Of a DNA stretch of 64,000 bases, positions 16,964-25,588 are shown one piece after another. The notes under the pieces are model-generated. The model saw only the letters and a program-made list of their open reading frames with translations. It was not told the origin of the DNA and did not search any database. Position 1 is the first letter of the stretch. Every line of letters starts with the position of its first letter. This stretch comes from DATHTS01 sp965219305 (GTDB taxonomy: Bacteria; Acidobacteriota; Blastocatellia; Pyrinomonadales; Pyrinomonadaceae): the NCBI GenBank assembly GCA_965219305.1, contig OZ244725.1:1860001-1924000 (forward strand). Direction: 5' to 3'. A program made the translations under genes and the position numbers.

Positions 16964-17384
16964 AATTATTGCGATTTTTTTGGCGTTTTTCGTGTTTTTA
17001 ATTTCCGGCTGCCAACCGAATCCTGCGATCTTGAATTCACAGCGCGGAAGTGATCAGCCGAACGCGGTTTCGGGCGATGAAAATGCCGAACGTCCGCAGG
17101 ACGAATTCGAGTTCGCGCTCAAGCGTATGCAGAAAAGCGGTTTCACGCATATTTTCGCAATGCGGCGCAAAGACGGCGGAACTATTGACAAGGAAGACGG
17201 AAAATATATCAAACAAAATTCGCCGCCGGGAACGAATCAGTTTGTTTTAACGGACAAAGAACGCGCCGTTCTCGCCGGTTCAAACTTCCCTTTTACGCCG
17301 GAAAATCTGGAAATGCTGCGCGACAGATTGAATGTCGAAGATTTTTCCCCAACGGGCGAAACGAATACGAATGTGAATCAGTAA
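16947..17384 (+). CDS. Small lipoprotein paired with the GT-C protein
   Basis: The 145-residue protein starts at the ATG at 16947, inside the end of the upstream gene. A signal peptide ends in a lipobox (FLISGC). The rest is soluble: a helical segment FEFALKRMQKSGFTHIFAMRR, then a region that reads like a small domain (VLTDKERAVLAGSNFPFTPENL) and a T/N-rich tail. I recognise no family. Translational coupling suggests it works with the GT-C protein at the membrane. Confidence 0.75.
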   Translation: MHNNSKIIAIFLAFFVFLISGCQPNPAILNSQRGSDQPNAVSGDENAERPQDEFEFALKRMQKSGFTHIFAMRRKDGGTIDKEDGKYIKQNSPPGTNQFVLTDKERAVLAGSNFPFTPENLEMLRDRLNVEDFSPTGETNTNVNQ

Positions 17385-17403
17385 AATTTATGAAGAAAAC
17401 TAT

Positions 17404-17534
17404 TTTGCCCGCGAAATGGCGCGAAAGAGCGCGAAAAAAAGAAATTCAAATCAAAATAAAACATAAAAAATCATTTTCTTTTCTTTCTTATTTATTCTTT
17501 TTTCGCGGATTTTCGCGCCATTTCGCGGGCAAAT
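17404..17534. repeat. Long imperfect palindrome in spacer
   Basis: TTGCCCGCGAAATGGCGCGAAA (17404-17425) reappears inverted as TTTCGCGCCATTTCGCGGGCAA near 17512-17533, around an A/T-rich loop. Inner pairs (GCGCGAAAAAA/TTTTTTCGCG) extend the stem. It separates the lipoprotein gene from the response regulator and may end transcription. Confidence 0.75.
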
Positions 17535-17552
17535 ATTCTTCCTGACTCAAAT

Positions 17553-18305
17553 ATGTCAATACTAATAGCCGAAGACAACGAAGCACAGCGTCATTATCTG
17601 AGCGAATTATTAGAGCGCGAATTTCCCGAACACGCGCCCGTCATCGAAGCGGCGGACGGTGCGGAAGCGAAGGCTTTGACGCTCGAACACAAACCGACGC
17701 TGTGCATTTTCGACATTCAGATGCCCGAACTTTCCGGCGTAAAAGCGGCGCGTTCGATCTGGCGCGATTATCCCGAAGCGCGAATTATTTTCTGGACGCA
17801 GTTTCCGCACGAAATTTATATCAACGAAATTCGCAAGATTGTCCGTTCGCACGATCCCGCGCCGGCGTATGGATTTATCCATAAAAACAATCCCGAATCG
17901 CGCTTTCTGCGGTTCGTCGCGGCGGTTCTCGAAGACGGCGCGGATATGATTGATCCGGCGTTCAAAGATTCTTTTAAGCGTCCGCTTTTGACGGAATTTG
18001 AAGCCGAAGCGTTGAGATTTCTCGCGCTCGGTCTTTCAAATTGGGCGATTGCGCGAAAATGCAGTCTGTCTCAACGCGGAGTTGAAAGCCGTCTTTCGAC
18101 GCTTTACGAAAAGCTTTTCACCGACAGCAGCGAAGGAACAGCGGACGAAGCCTATGATAAATTAGCGTTTAACGTCCGCACACGCGCTTTCAGCGAATCT
18201 CTGCGCCGCGGTTTGATAAATGCCGATGAATTGCAGAAAGCGGAGATCGAGTTGGAAAATTGGATCGAGCGCGATAAGAAACGCTATCTTGAAGAAAACA
18301 ATTAA
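17553..18305 (+). CDS. NarL/FixJ-type response regulator
   Basis: The 250-residue protein has a REC domain (about 1-125; acidic pocket AEDNEAQ, phospho-acceptor in CIFDIQMPE, Lys in YGFIHKNNP) and a LuxR-type helix-turn-helix (about 145-190; LTEFEAEALRFLALGLSNWAIA, then SQRGVESRLSTLY). It probably receives phosphate from the HisKA_3 kinase at 20483-23398, the family that partners NarL regulators. In between lies the toxin/immunity locus, which appears to have been inserted between the two genes. Target genes unknown. Confidence 0.85.
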   Translation: MSILIAEDNEAQRHYLSELLEREFPEHAPVIEAADGAEAKALTLEHKPTLCIFDIQMPELSGVKAARSIWRDYPEARIIFWTQFPHEIYINEIRKIVRSHDPAPAYGFIHKNNPESRFLRFVAAVLEDGADMIDPAFKDSFKRPLLTEFEAEALRFLALGLSNWAIARKCSLSQRGVESRLSTLYEKLFTDSSEGTADEAYDKLAFNVRTRAFSESLRRGLINADELQKAEIELENWIERDKKRYLEENN

Positions 18306-18349
18306 GATTTACGATTATTGATCTTTATAATACACGGTGGAAATTTCTG

Positions 18350-18378
18350 TTGACTTTAAATGTTCGAAGCGTAAAATT
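18350..18378 (+). promoter_or_regulatory. Probable promoter of the toxin locus
   Basis: TTGACT (18350-18355), a 17-bp spacer and AAAATT (18373-18378) precede an AGAGGA ribosome-binding site (18414-18419) and the ATG at 18427. The -35 box is strong, the -10 weak. Confidence 0.45.
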
Positions 18379-18426
18379 AAAGTTGTAAGAAAATCGGAAT
18401 TTTTATTTTAACAAAGAGGAAAAATA

Positions 18427-19156
18427 ATGCTTTTAGGAGAAACTTTAACCGGATTAAAATTTACTGCGAACATCCATAACTTTAAAGGCGGTGATACTGA
18501 GATTACTGTAATAATGAGGTACAACGCCCGAAGCACACGCCGAAGCAATTCTGTCTTATTATCATTTTGATAAATCAAACGAGGATACTTTCAAATCAAA
18601 ATACGGTTATGATTTACGACAAAGTTTGATAGATACATACAGTCAGAATGATAATCCTTCATCGCACAAAGCAATGAAAGGCGGTTATTTTAAGGTAGTA
18701 ATTCCGATGTCTCAAACGCTGATCAATCAGATTAACTCAGTCAAAAATCCAATTTCATCAAACTTCCCGGACGGACAAGGTAATTCTAGTGTCAGCGAGA
18801 GTGATTTGAGAGGTCCGACAAAAGTGGCGAAGAACGCTGCGCCTGCCGAGCGTGATTTTTATCGAGTGCTTGATTCCTTCAAAGTAGAAGGTCTGAACTT
18901 TGGCGTAAGGTTAGACAAATTAGATTTAGTTCGCGCTGACTATTTGAAAACAATCAAATTTGCCTCCGATGAGTTTGTTGATTTAGTAAAAACCGGTCAA
19001 ATCACTTTTGAGGAGGGCGCACGGCGAGCTAATGGGTTAAGAAATGTTATTTTTGAAATAAGCCGTCGGAAAGATTACGATTTAGGACGTTCGCTGGCTG
19101 AATATTATAAACCCGGAGCAAAACCTTTTGAATGGTTTTTAGAAAGATATTCTTAA
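18427..19156 (+). pseudogene. Polymorphic-toxin-like gene, front part, frameshifted
   Basis: The ATG at 18427 has a good ribosome-binding site but its frame closes after 47 codons (18570). The protein-like continuation is in another frame, open from 18518 to the TAA at 19154-19156, and has no good start of its own (only TTG at 18626). It reads EAHAEAILSYYHFDKSN, then FKSKYGYDLRQSLIDTY, then a polar, helical segment ending in KPFEWFLERYS. The FKSKYGYDLRQSLIDTY piece is reminiscent of annexin-like/toxin-linker repeats, but this is weak. At least one frameshift lies between 18510 and 18570. An unrecognised, decayed secreted or effector protein is the best reading. Confidence 0.55.
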
Positions 19157-19546
19157 CAAAGATTTTCTTTATCTTTTTCCTCTTTAACTTCTCAAGCACA
19201 AAAAGATGCCGTTTATCTTGATATTGTAATTGCCGCCGGACGCGATAATAAAGGAATATCCGGCATAACTCCGCATCTCGGCAAATTCGGCAAAATATGT
19301 GTTTTGGCGACTGTGGCTATTTCGGTTTATAACGTAGCTACTGCCGAAAATAAATTAGAGGCGGCAGGTAGAGAAAGCATAAGCATTCTTGGCGGATTTG
19401 CAGGCGGCGCGGCTGGCGGCGCGGCGGCAGGTTTGATATGTGGACCCGGTGCGCCGGTTTGCTCGGCGATTGGCATTTTCGTTGGTGGAGCAGTCGGAGC
19501 GTATGTCGCATCTGGAGGGTTTGACTGGCTTACTTCCGAACAATAG
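19157..19546 (+). pseudogene. Glycine-zipper toxin C-terminal domain, no proper start
   Basis: The same frame as the preceding ORF stays open after its TAA up to 19546 (about 129 codons), without an ATG. It encodes SQAQKDAVYLDIVIAAG, a hydrophobic helix ICVLATVAISVYNVA, then a Gly/Ala zipper (ESISILGGFAGGAAGGAAAG, followed by LICGPGAPVC and FVGGAVGAYVASGGFDW). Such tips are typical of membrane-permeabilising bacterial effectors. An overlapping ATG frame at 19132-19221 encodes a signal-peptide-like MVFRKIFLTKIFFIFFLFNF and could be the original start of this part if a frameshift near 19200 is allowed. The gene directly precedes an immunity-like gene, 2 bp away. Translation today is doubtful. 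Confidence 0.55.
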
Positions 19547-19548
19547 AG

Positions 19549-20013
19549 ATGTTATCAAGAAAAGAAATCATACGGCGAAAACCATTGTGGCAAGCGTTAT
19601 CTGATTTATGGCTCGCAGATTACGAGTTTGAACGAACGGAAACTAATAGACTCAAAAAAGAAGTTCTTTCTGCCGCTCACACTTCCGAAGAACTCGAATC
19701 TGTATTTCCATTTTATGAAAATTATGACTTAAACACGGTTAAAGCAATGATTTCATCGGAATATTCGCTTAACGAAATAGAAAAGATTCTTTTTGAGGAA
19801 GTCGCTCCCGTGGTTTACAAAAATGCTCTTGATTACGGCGGAACTTGGGGGGCATTTGATTCTGATTGGTTATTCAAAGGCATTCTTGAAAATTTAAAAA
19901 AACAAGAACGTAATCCACTTTATCGTGCTTGGGTGAAAAGCAGTTTGGGTAAATGTATAATGACTAAAATGGTGCAGGAAGATTGGAACAAAATTGTCAA
20001 TTTATACGAATAA
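19549..20013 (+). CDS. Immunity-like protein, copy 1 (DUF7079-like)
   Basis: The 154-residue soluble protein has the pattern RRKPLWQALSDLWL, YSLNEIEKILFEEVAPVVYKN, FDSDWLFKGILENL and RAWVKSSLGKCIMTKMVQED. This resembles the DUF7079 family, small proteins seen beside polymorphic toxins (from memory; a profile search would settle it). It starts 2 bp after the toxin tip. A near-identical C-terminal third is shared with copy 2. Copy 1 has a central insert of about 40 residues (TNRLKKEVLSAAHTSEELES) relative to copy 2. It likely neutralises the glycine-zipper toxin. Confidence 0.65.
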   Translation: MLSRKEIIRRKPLWQALSDLWLADYEFERTETNRLKKEVLSAAHTSEELESVFPFYENYDLNTVKAMISSEYSLNEIEKILFEEVAPVVYKNALDYGGTWGAFDSDWLFKGILENLKKQERNPLYRAWVKSSLGKCIMTKMVQEDWNKIVNLYE

Positions 20014-20027
20014 TCAAAAAAATAAAA

Positions 20028-20072
20028 GATTTTGCGGCATCGGGCAGTTTTGATTGGTATACCTTAAAATAA
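20028..20072 (+). pseudogene. Remnant of a second toxin C-terminus
   Basis: The spacer between the two immunity-like genes encodes DFAASGSFDWYTLK followed by TAA. It matches the end of the toxin upstream (YVASGGFDWLTSEQ-stop) in sequence and in position directly before an immunity gene. It is the scar of a duplicated toxin-tip/immunity unit. Confidence 0.65.
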
Positions 20073-20082
20073 AAATTAAAGT

Positions 20083-20472
20083 ATGTTATCAGTTGAAGAA
20101 ATTGAAAAACGAAAACCTTTATGGCAAGCATTCTCAGATTTTTGGCTGGATAATGAATTACAAGATTTTGAATTTAAATACACAATAGATTTGATGATTT
20201 CCTCAAACTATTCACTTGAAAACATTGAAAAGATATTTTTTGAGGAAGTAGCTCCTGTTGTTTATGTTAACTTATTTAGCGTAGCTGGACAGTGGGATTT
20301 GTTTGATCCGAAATGGCTTTTTGAAGGAATCATTAAAAACCTAGAAAGACAAGAGCGTAATCCGCTTTATCGCGCTTGGGTAAAAAGTAGTTTGGGTAAA
20401 TGTATAATGACTAAAATGGTTCAGGAAGATTGGGAGAAAATTGTCAGTTTATACGAGTCATCAAAAAAGTAA
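20083..20472 (+). CDS. Immunity-like protein, copy 2 (DUF7079-like)
   Basis: The 129-residue paralogue of copy 1 shares EIEKRKPLWQAFSDFWL, FFEEVAPVVYVN, and an almost identical C-terminal third (YRAWVKSSLGKCIMTKMVQE). The DNA of that third differs mainly at silent positions, which indicates duplication or gene conversion. Its region LDNELQDFEFKYTIDLMISSNYSLE is closer to the usual family layout than copy 1. It probably protects against a second, now lost, toxin variant whose tip remnant precedes it. Confidence 0.65.
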   Translation: MLSVEEIEKRKPLWQAFSDFWLDNELQDFEFKYTIDLMISSNYSLENIEKIFFEEVAPVVYVNLFSVAGQWDLFDPKWLFEGIIKNLERQERNPLYRAWVKSSLGKCIMTKMVQEDWEKIVSLYESSKK

Positions 20473-20482
20473 AATATCATCA

Positions 20483-23398
20483 GTGAATTTAGCAAACTTA
20501 AAACGAAAATGTATAAATGTTGATCACATCTTCGTAATTTTTCCCGTTATAATTTCCCTATTCGTTTTTTTTCATTTTGAAACAAACGCACAAAATCCGC
20601 CGCAGATGTCGTCGCAAAATCTGCATCAATGGGGTTCGGTCAGTCTATTTCACGGCTTGCCGTCGGACAAAGTTCGCGCCATTGTGCAAGACAAGGAAGG
20701 CGTGATGTGGTTCGGGACGGACAACGGTTTGGCGCGTTACGACGGGCGGCGCGTGCAGGCGTTCGGGTTGAGTATTCCGGGCGCGGAAAAGATTTTCTCG
20801 CTGAAAATGACGAAAGGCGGCGCACTCTGGATCGGCACGGATCAAGGCGCGGCGCGTATCGAAGGCGGCATCGTTTTTCCCGTCAAAGAAACTTTCGGAA
20901 GTGCGATTGTCGCCGTCGAGATCACGAACGAAGGCAGAATAATTCTCGCCGCCAAAAGCGGACAGGTTTTCGAGTATTTCAAAAATGCGGCGGTCAAAAC
21001 ATTCCTGTCGAATCCGCTTTTTGACGAAATCGAGGAAAAATCAAATCAGGCGACGAGTTTGATAACGAGCAGTGAAAATTTCCTGATGGGAACGCTCGGT
21101 CGAAGTCTGGTTTCGGTGCGCGAAAGCGGTGCGTATGAGATCAATCTCAACCCGCGCCCGTATTTCATCACCGCTCTCGAACGCGATAAAAACGGCGATC
21201 TGTGGCTCGGAACGCAGGCGAACAGAAATACGGGCGGGATTTTTCTGGCGACGGATTTTTCAAATCTGCAAAAAGTAAACGTCGAAACCGGCACGATCTC
21301 GGCGTTCGCCGTTAATGAACGAAACGAACTCTGGGCGGGAACGACCGAACGCGGCGCGTATTTGATTAGCGACGCGGAAGAAATCCGGCATTTTACTTTT
21401 GAAAATACGGCGGGCGGTCTGCTGTCGAACAACATTTACGCAATTTTCGTTGACCGTGAATCGGTCGTCTGGTTCGGAACGGATCGCGGCGTGTGCCGTT
21501 TCGACGCGCGAAGTCCGCGCAATGATACGCTTTCCGAAGACGGCAACACGAATTTCGTCCGCACGCTTTTTCAAAAAGAAAACGGCGAGATTTTGGTCGG
21601 CACGAATCGCGGTCTTTTCAGCGGCGACGGCGAAGAAAGGCGGATAGTTCCCGGCTTTGAGCGCGATTCGATCTATTCGATAGCGGAAAACGGCGGGAAT
21701 ATCTACGTCGGGACTTCGCGCGCGCTTTACACGATTGACGGCGCGCTCGTCATTGACGAACCGATCCGCACGCTGGCGAATTTTCAGGGAAAAACTTACG
21801 CCGCCGTTTACGGGCGCGGTCTGTCGCGCATCAGCGGCACGAATTCGTCGCTGATCTTTCAGAACGAACTCGTTACCGCGATCTATAACGACGGCGACGA
21901 AAATCTGTGGCTCGGCACGTCGAAAGACGGCGTTTATATGTTCGACGGCAAACAATTTCTCCAACAATCGCCGTTTGACGAACTCAAAGACACGGTGATC
22001 CGCGACATCGAAAAGGACGCGAGCGGAAATCTATGGTTTGCCACCGAACGTGGAATTTTTCTTTACAAAGACGAGGAATTATCGCCGATCGCCGAAAATT
22101 TCGATGTCTGGCAGATAATTCTCGACGGCAACGAAATCTGGGGTGCGACCGACGGCAGAGGCGTGATTCATCTCAAACCCGACGAGAATTTCGGCTGGCT
22201 GGCGACGTTTCTCGATGCCGAACAAGGTTTGCCGTCGCAGAAAACTTTCACGTTATTAAAACTGGAAAATTCCAAAAATCTTCTGATCGGCACGAATCGC
22301 GGCATCACGCGCTACACGCCGAACGAACTCGCGCCGACTCTGACCGCAACGCGCATCGTCAGTCAGCGACTGCATTCGGCGGAAGAATTGATTGACGGGA
22401 TAAATCTCGAATATCCGCAAAACTCGCTCTCGTTGGAAGTTACCGCTTTGAGCAACCGGACTTTTCCCGAACAATTTCAATACGGTTTTATCTTGAAAGA
22501 CGGGAAAGACAAGATCATTGACAAAAGAATCACCGCCGAAGAACAGTTTTTGATGGAAGATTTGAAACCCGGCAGATACCGCGTCGAAGTCATCGCTTAC
22601 GGCAAGGATTTGCTCGCGTCGAATCCGATAAAATTTGAATTTACAGTCGCCGCCGCGCCGTTTCCGCTGGTCGCAACCGCGCTCGGCGTTCTTCTGGCAA
22701 TCGCCACTATCGCGCTTGTTTTAGTGTTCGTCGAACGCAAACGTCTGCGCGGAACGAACCGCGAACTCGCGCTCGCACGTTTCGATCTGGCAAACGAAGC
22801 CGAACGCGAACGCCGCCGCATCGCCCGCGACCTGCACGATCAGACGCTCGCCGATCTGCGTTCCTTAATGCTCGTCTCCGATAAATTTACAAACGGCGAA
22901 AGCGAGGAAATGAAAGTCGAATTTCGGCAGGAGATCGAATCGGTTTCCGAAGAAATCCGCCGCATCTGCGAAGATTTAAGCCCGTCGGTTTTAGAAAACG
23001 TCGGTCTGACCGCCGCGCTCGAATTCCTGCTCGGACACACGCTTTTGCAAAGCAAAGACAATTTCAAATACGAATTTATCGCCGAAGACAATCTCGAAGA
23101 AAACATCGAATTTCCGCCGAACGTCCAGATGCAGATTTACCGCGTCGCGCAGGAAGTTTTAAATAACATTTCGCGTCATTCGCACGCCGAAACCGTCAGA
23201 ATGAAAGCGACCACGCCGGACAAAAAAGAATTTGTTATCACCATCGAAAACGACGGAAATGAATTCGATGCCGACGAAGCAAAAAAAGGACGCGGACTCA
23301 CCAACATAAGAGCGCGTGCGCGTTTGATCGAAGCCGCCGTTAATTGGCAAAAACGCGACGACGGCGGAATGATCTTCACGCTTCGCAAGAGTTTTTGA
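20483..23398 (+). CDS. Two-component propeller sensor histidine kinase (HisKA_3)
   Basis: About 971 residues. The start is uncertain: GTG at 20483 avoids overlap with the immunity gene, while TTG at 20441 is also in frame. A membrane/signal helix (FVIFPVIISLFVFFHF) is followed by about 12-14 beta-propeller repeats of the Reg_prop type (WFGTDNGLARYDG, LWIGTDQGAARIEGG, VWFGTDRGVCRFDARS), a Y_Y_Y-like domain, a transmembrane helix (ATALGVLLAIATIALVLVFV), then HisKA_3 with His in IARDLHDQTLADLRSLM and an HATPase (DEAKKGRGLTNIRARARL). It likely senses a periplasmic ligand, often polysaccharide-derived in this family, and phosphorylates the NarL-type regulator at 17553-18305. Confidence 0.88.
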   Translation: MNLANLKRKCINVDHIFVIFPVIISLFVFFHFETNAQNPPQMSSQNLHQWGSVSLFHGLPSDKVRAIVQDKEGVMWFGTDNGLARYDGRRVQAFGLSIPGAEKIFSLKMTKGGALWIGTDQGAARIEGGIVFPVKETFGSAIVAVEITNEGRIILAAKSGQVFEYFKNAAVKTFLSNPLFDEIEEKSNQATSLITSSENFLMGTLGRSLVSVRESGAYEINLNPRPYFITALERDKNGDLWLGTQANRNTGGIFLATDFSNLQKVNVETGTISAFAVNERNELWAGTTERGAYLISDAEEIRHFTFENTAGGLLSNNIYAIFVDRESVVWFGTDRGVCRFDARSPRNDTLSEDGNTNFVRTLFQKENGEILVGTNRGLFSGDGEERRIVPGFERDSIYSIAENGGNIYVGTSRALYTIDGALVIDEPIRTLANFQGKTYAAVYGRGLSRISGTNSSLIFQNELVTAIYNDGDENLWLGTSKDGVYMFDGKQFLQQSPFDELKDTVIRDIEKDASGNLWFATERGIFLYKDEELSPIAENFDVWQIILDGNEIWGATDGRGVIHLKPDENFGWLATFLDAEQGLPSQKTFTLLKLENSKNLLIGTNRGITRYTPNELAPTLTATRIVSQRLHSAEELIDGINLEYPQNSLSLEVTALSNRTFPEQFQYGFILKDGKDKIIDKRITAEEQFLMEDLKPGRYRVEVIAYGKDLLASNPIKFEFTVAAAPFPLVATALGVLLAIATIALVLVFVERKRLRGTNRELALARFDLANEAERERRRIARDLHDQTLADLRSLMLVSDKFTNGESEEMKVEFRQEIESVSEEIRRICEDLSPSVLENVGLTAALEFLLGHTLLQSKDNFKYEFIAEDNLEENIEFPPNVQMQIYRVAQEVLNNISRHSHAETVRMKATTPDKKEFVITIENDGNEFDADEAKKGRGLTNIRARARLIEAAVNWQKRDDGGMIFTLRKSF

Positions 23399-23425
23399 TT
23401 TTTATTCAAATAATTTTCAACAAAA

Positions 23426-23528
23426 ATTTCAGATTTCAGATTTCAAATAATCAAAAGCAAAAAAGCAAAAGCCGAAAAATAAACTTTAAGAATTATTCTG
23501 AAATCTGAAATTTCAAATCTGAAATCTG
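23426..23528. repeat. Imperfect palindrome in spacer
   Basis: ATTTCAGATTTCAGATTTCAA on the left and a TTGAAATTTCAGATTTCAG-type right arm (read inverted) are built from a reiterated 8-9-bp word (CAGATTTC). It lies after the propeller kinase and may end its transcript. The rest of the spacer to 23650 holds only a possible GATAAT -10 box near 23635. Confidence 0.6.
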
Positions 23529-23650
23529 CCTTCTGTGGATTTCCACACCTGACATTCGTAATGGCTCAATTTCTTTCCCGTAACAATACATTTCCCGACT
23601 GCTGATCTGCACGTTAAAACGCGCGAATTATTCATAGATAATAACGTTTA

Positions 23651-25588
23651 ATGAAGCGGTTATTTTTTCTCAGCAATTGGCGGCGGCGCATTTTATTTTA
23701 CCTTCTGGTAACGCTTGCCTCCGCCGCCGCGCTCGAAATTATCCGCATCAGAAACAACAGCCTCAATGAACTCGCCGCGGAAAGAAACCGCAATCAACTG
23801 CAAAACGTCATACCTTTTGAACGCCTGGAACTCCCACAACATCTTTCTCGAGATGTTCAATTTATTCAAAATACCGATGACACGCGCGATCTCGTAAAAT
23901 TCCGCGAAAATTATTTTGCGGCAACCGGCGGCGGACTTCTTAAATTTTCGACGGACGGAAAAATCATCAAACATTTTACGGTTTTGGTCGGTTTGCCCGA
24001 AAGCGATCTGACAAAACTCGTCGTCTTCAAAGACCGACTTTTTATCGGCACGAAATCGAAAAATCTCGTCGAATTCGACGGCGAAAAATTCGCCCGCTTC
24101 AAATGGACGAATCTCGATTCGCAAGCCGTAACCGCGTTTTTTAATGACGGCGACAATAAACTTTTGATCGGAACTTTCAACGGCGGACTGATCGAATTCG
24201 ACGGTCAGGATTTCCGCGAAATAAAGGCGGAAAACAAACGCATCGGCGGAATAAACTGCATTTACAAGAAAGATTCGCTTTTGTTCGTCGGAACTTTTGA
24301 CGACGGTTTGTGGATTTCTAACGCGGGAAATTGGAAACATTTCACGAAAGCCGACGGTTTAACTTCAAACCGCGTCGTCGCCATTGTCGAAAAAGACGAA
24401 AACATTTTCGCCGCCGCCGATCTCGGTTTATCGGTGATTTCTCCGGCAAATTTACAACTGAACTTTAAAACTATCGCGACTTTGCCGATAATTTCGGATT
24501 TGATAAAACACGACGGAAAACTTTTTCTCACGCGCGACGACGGCGAGATTTATGAAGTTTTCCGCGACAAAAAAGATAAATTCGGAATTGAAAAATCTTC
24601 ATTCAATAAACAAAAAACTCTTTCCGGCGCACGTTTTGCCGTCGCTGACGACAAACTTTTTCTCATTTCAAACAAAGGAATTCACAGCGCGAAAGATTTC
24701 AAATCGTTCGCCGAAACAGATGAAAATTCCCTGACCGACAATTTCGTTTCGTCAATCGCCTTCGATGCGAACGGGAAACTTTGGGCGGGAACTTTCCGCA
24801 ACGGCGTAGACGTTTTTTCTGCCGATTGGCGCAAATCGAAACATTTTGAGACCGAAACTCTGCGCGAAGTGAACGCGCTTTTGTTCGACGCTGAGAAAAA
24901 ACAGATGCTCGCCGCAACTTCAAATGGCGCGTTTAATTTAGACGAAAATTCACAACTTTCTCAAACGAACGGCGAACGACTGCCGAGCAATTCGATAATG
25001 CACATTTCCGGCGGCGGAAAATTTTTCGCGTTGGCGACATCAAAAGGACTTTTAACGGGCGAAAACGGCAAAATCCGCGTTTATTCGACATTCAACGGTT
25101 TGCCGAACAACAATATTTACGCGACCGCTTTCGACGGAAAATCGCTGTTCGTCGGAACGCTCGGCGGACTTGCGGAAATCGTTGACGGAAAAATCGTCCG
25201 CGTTTTCAAAGATTCAAATTCGAATCTCAAACAAAATTGGGTTACGGCTCTCGCTTTCGCCGGAAAACGGCTGTTCATCGGAACTTACGGCGGCGGAATT
25301 TTCGAACTCACCGCGTCGGGCGAAATTCGTTCGTTTGAAAATGAAGCAAAAAAATTCGTCGTCAATCCGAACGCGCTTTTTTCCGACGGCGAACGGCTTT
25401 ACGCCGGAACTTTAGACGGCGTTCGCGTGTTGGATTTGAAAACGCAGAATTGGACAATTTTGCGAAAAGATTTGCCGTCCGAAGCGGTTTTCGCGGTTGC
25501 CGGAAGTTCAAACAAAATCTTTTTCGGCACGACAAACGGCATCGCGGAAATTGATAAAAATTATTTTGAAAACGGAGCAACAGAATGA
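23651..25588 (+). CDS. Propeller-repeat extracytoplasmic protein without kinase domain
   Basis: The 645-residue protein has one N-terminal anchor (RRRILFYLLVTLASAAALEII) and is otherwise made of Reg_prop-like beta-propeller repeats (LFIGTKSKNLVEFDG, LLIGTFNGGLIEFDG, LFVGTLGGLAEIVDG, LFIGTYGGGIFELTA). It thus resembles the sensory half of the upstream kinase but has no HisKA or HATPase. It is first in a four-gene operon and overlaps the next start by 4 bp (ATGA). Likely anchored in the inner membrane with a periplasmic ligand- or protein-binding propeller. It may pass a signal to, or act as a scaffold for, the VIT/vWA and TPR partners. Confidence 0.8.
   Translation: MKRLFFLSNWRRRILFYLLVTLASAAALEIIRIRNNSLNELAAERNRNQLQNVIPFERLELPQHLSRDVQFIQNTDDTRDLVKFRENYFAATGGGLLKFSTDGKIIKHFTVLVGLPESDLTKLVVFKDRLFIGTKSKNLVEFDGEKFARFKWTNLDSQAVTAFFNDGDNKLLIGTFNGGLIEFDGQDFREIKAENKRIGGINCIYKKDSLLFVGTFDDGLWISNAGNWKHFTKADGLTSNRVVAIVEKDENIFAAADLGLSVISPANLQLNFKTIATLPIISDLIKHDGKLFLTRDDGEIYEVFRDKKDKFGIEKSSFNKQKTLSGARFAVADDKLFLISNKGIHSAKDFKSFAETDENSLTDNFVSSIAFDANGKLWAGTFRNGVDVFSADWRKSKHFETETLREVNALLFDAEKKQMLAATSNGAFNLDENSQLSQTNGERLPSNSIMHISGGGKFFALATSKGLLTGENGKIRVYSTFNGLPNNNIYATAFDGKSLFVGTLGGLAEIVDGKIVRVFKDSNSNLKQNWVTALAFAGKRLFIGTYGGGIFELTASGEIRSFENEAKKFVVNPNALFSDGERLYAGTLDGVRVLDLKTQNWTILRKDLPSEAVFAVAGSSNKIFFGTTNGIAEIDKNYFENGATE

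Noticed and set aside
20629..21024. Arg-rich open frames overlapping the propeller kinase and similar long antisense frames elsewhere
   Set aside because: They are by-products of the codon use of real genes on other frames: no ribosome-binding sites, very high Arg content and no recognisable domain.
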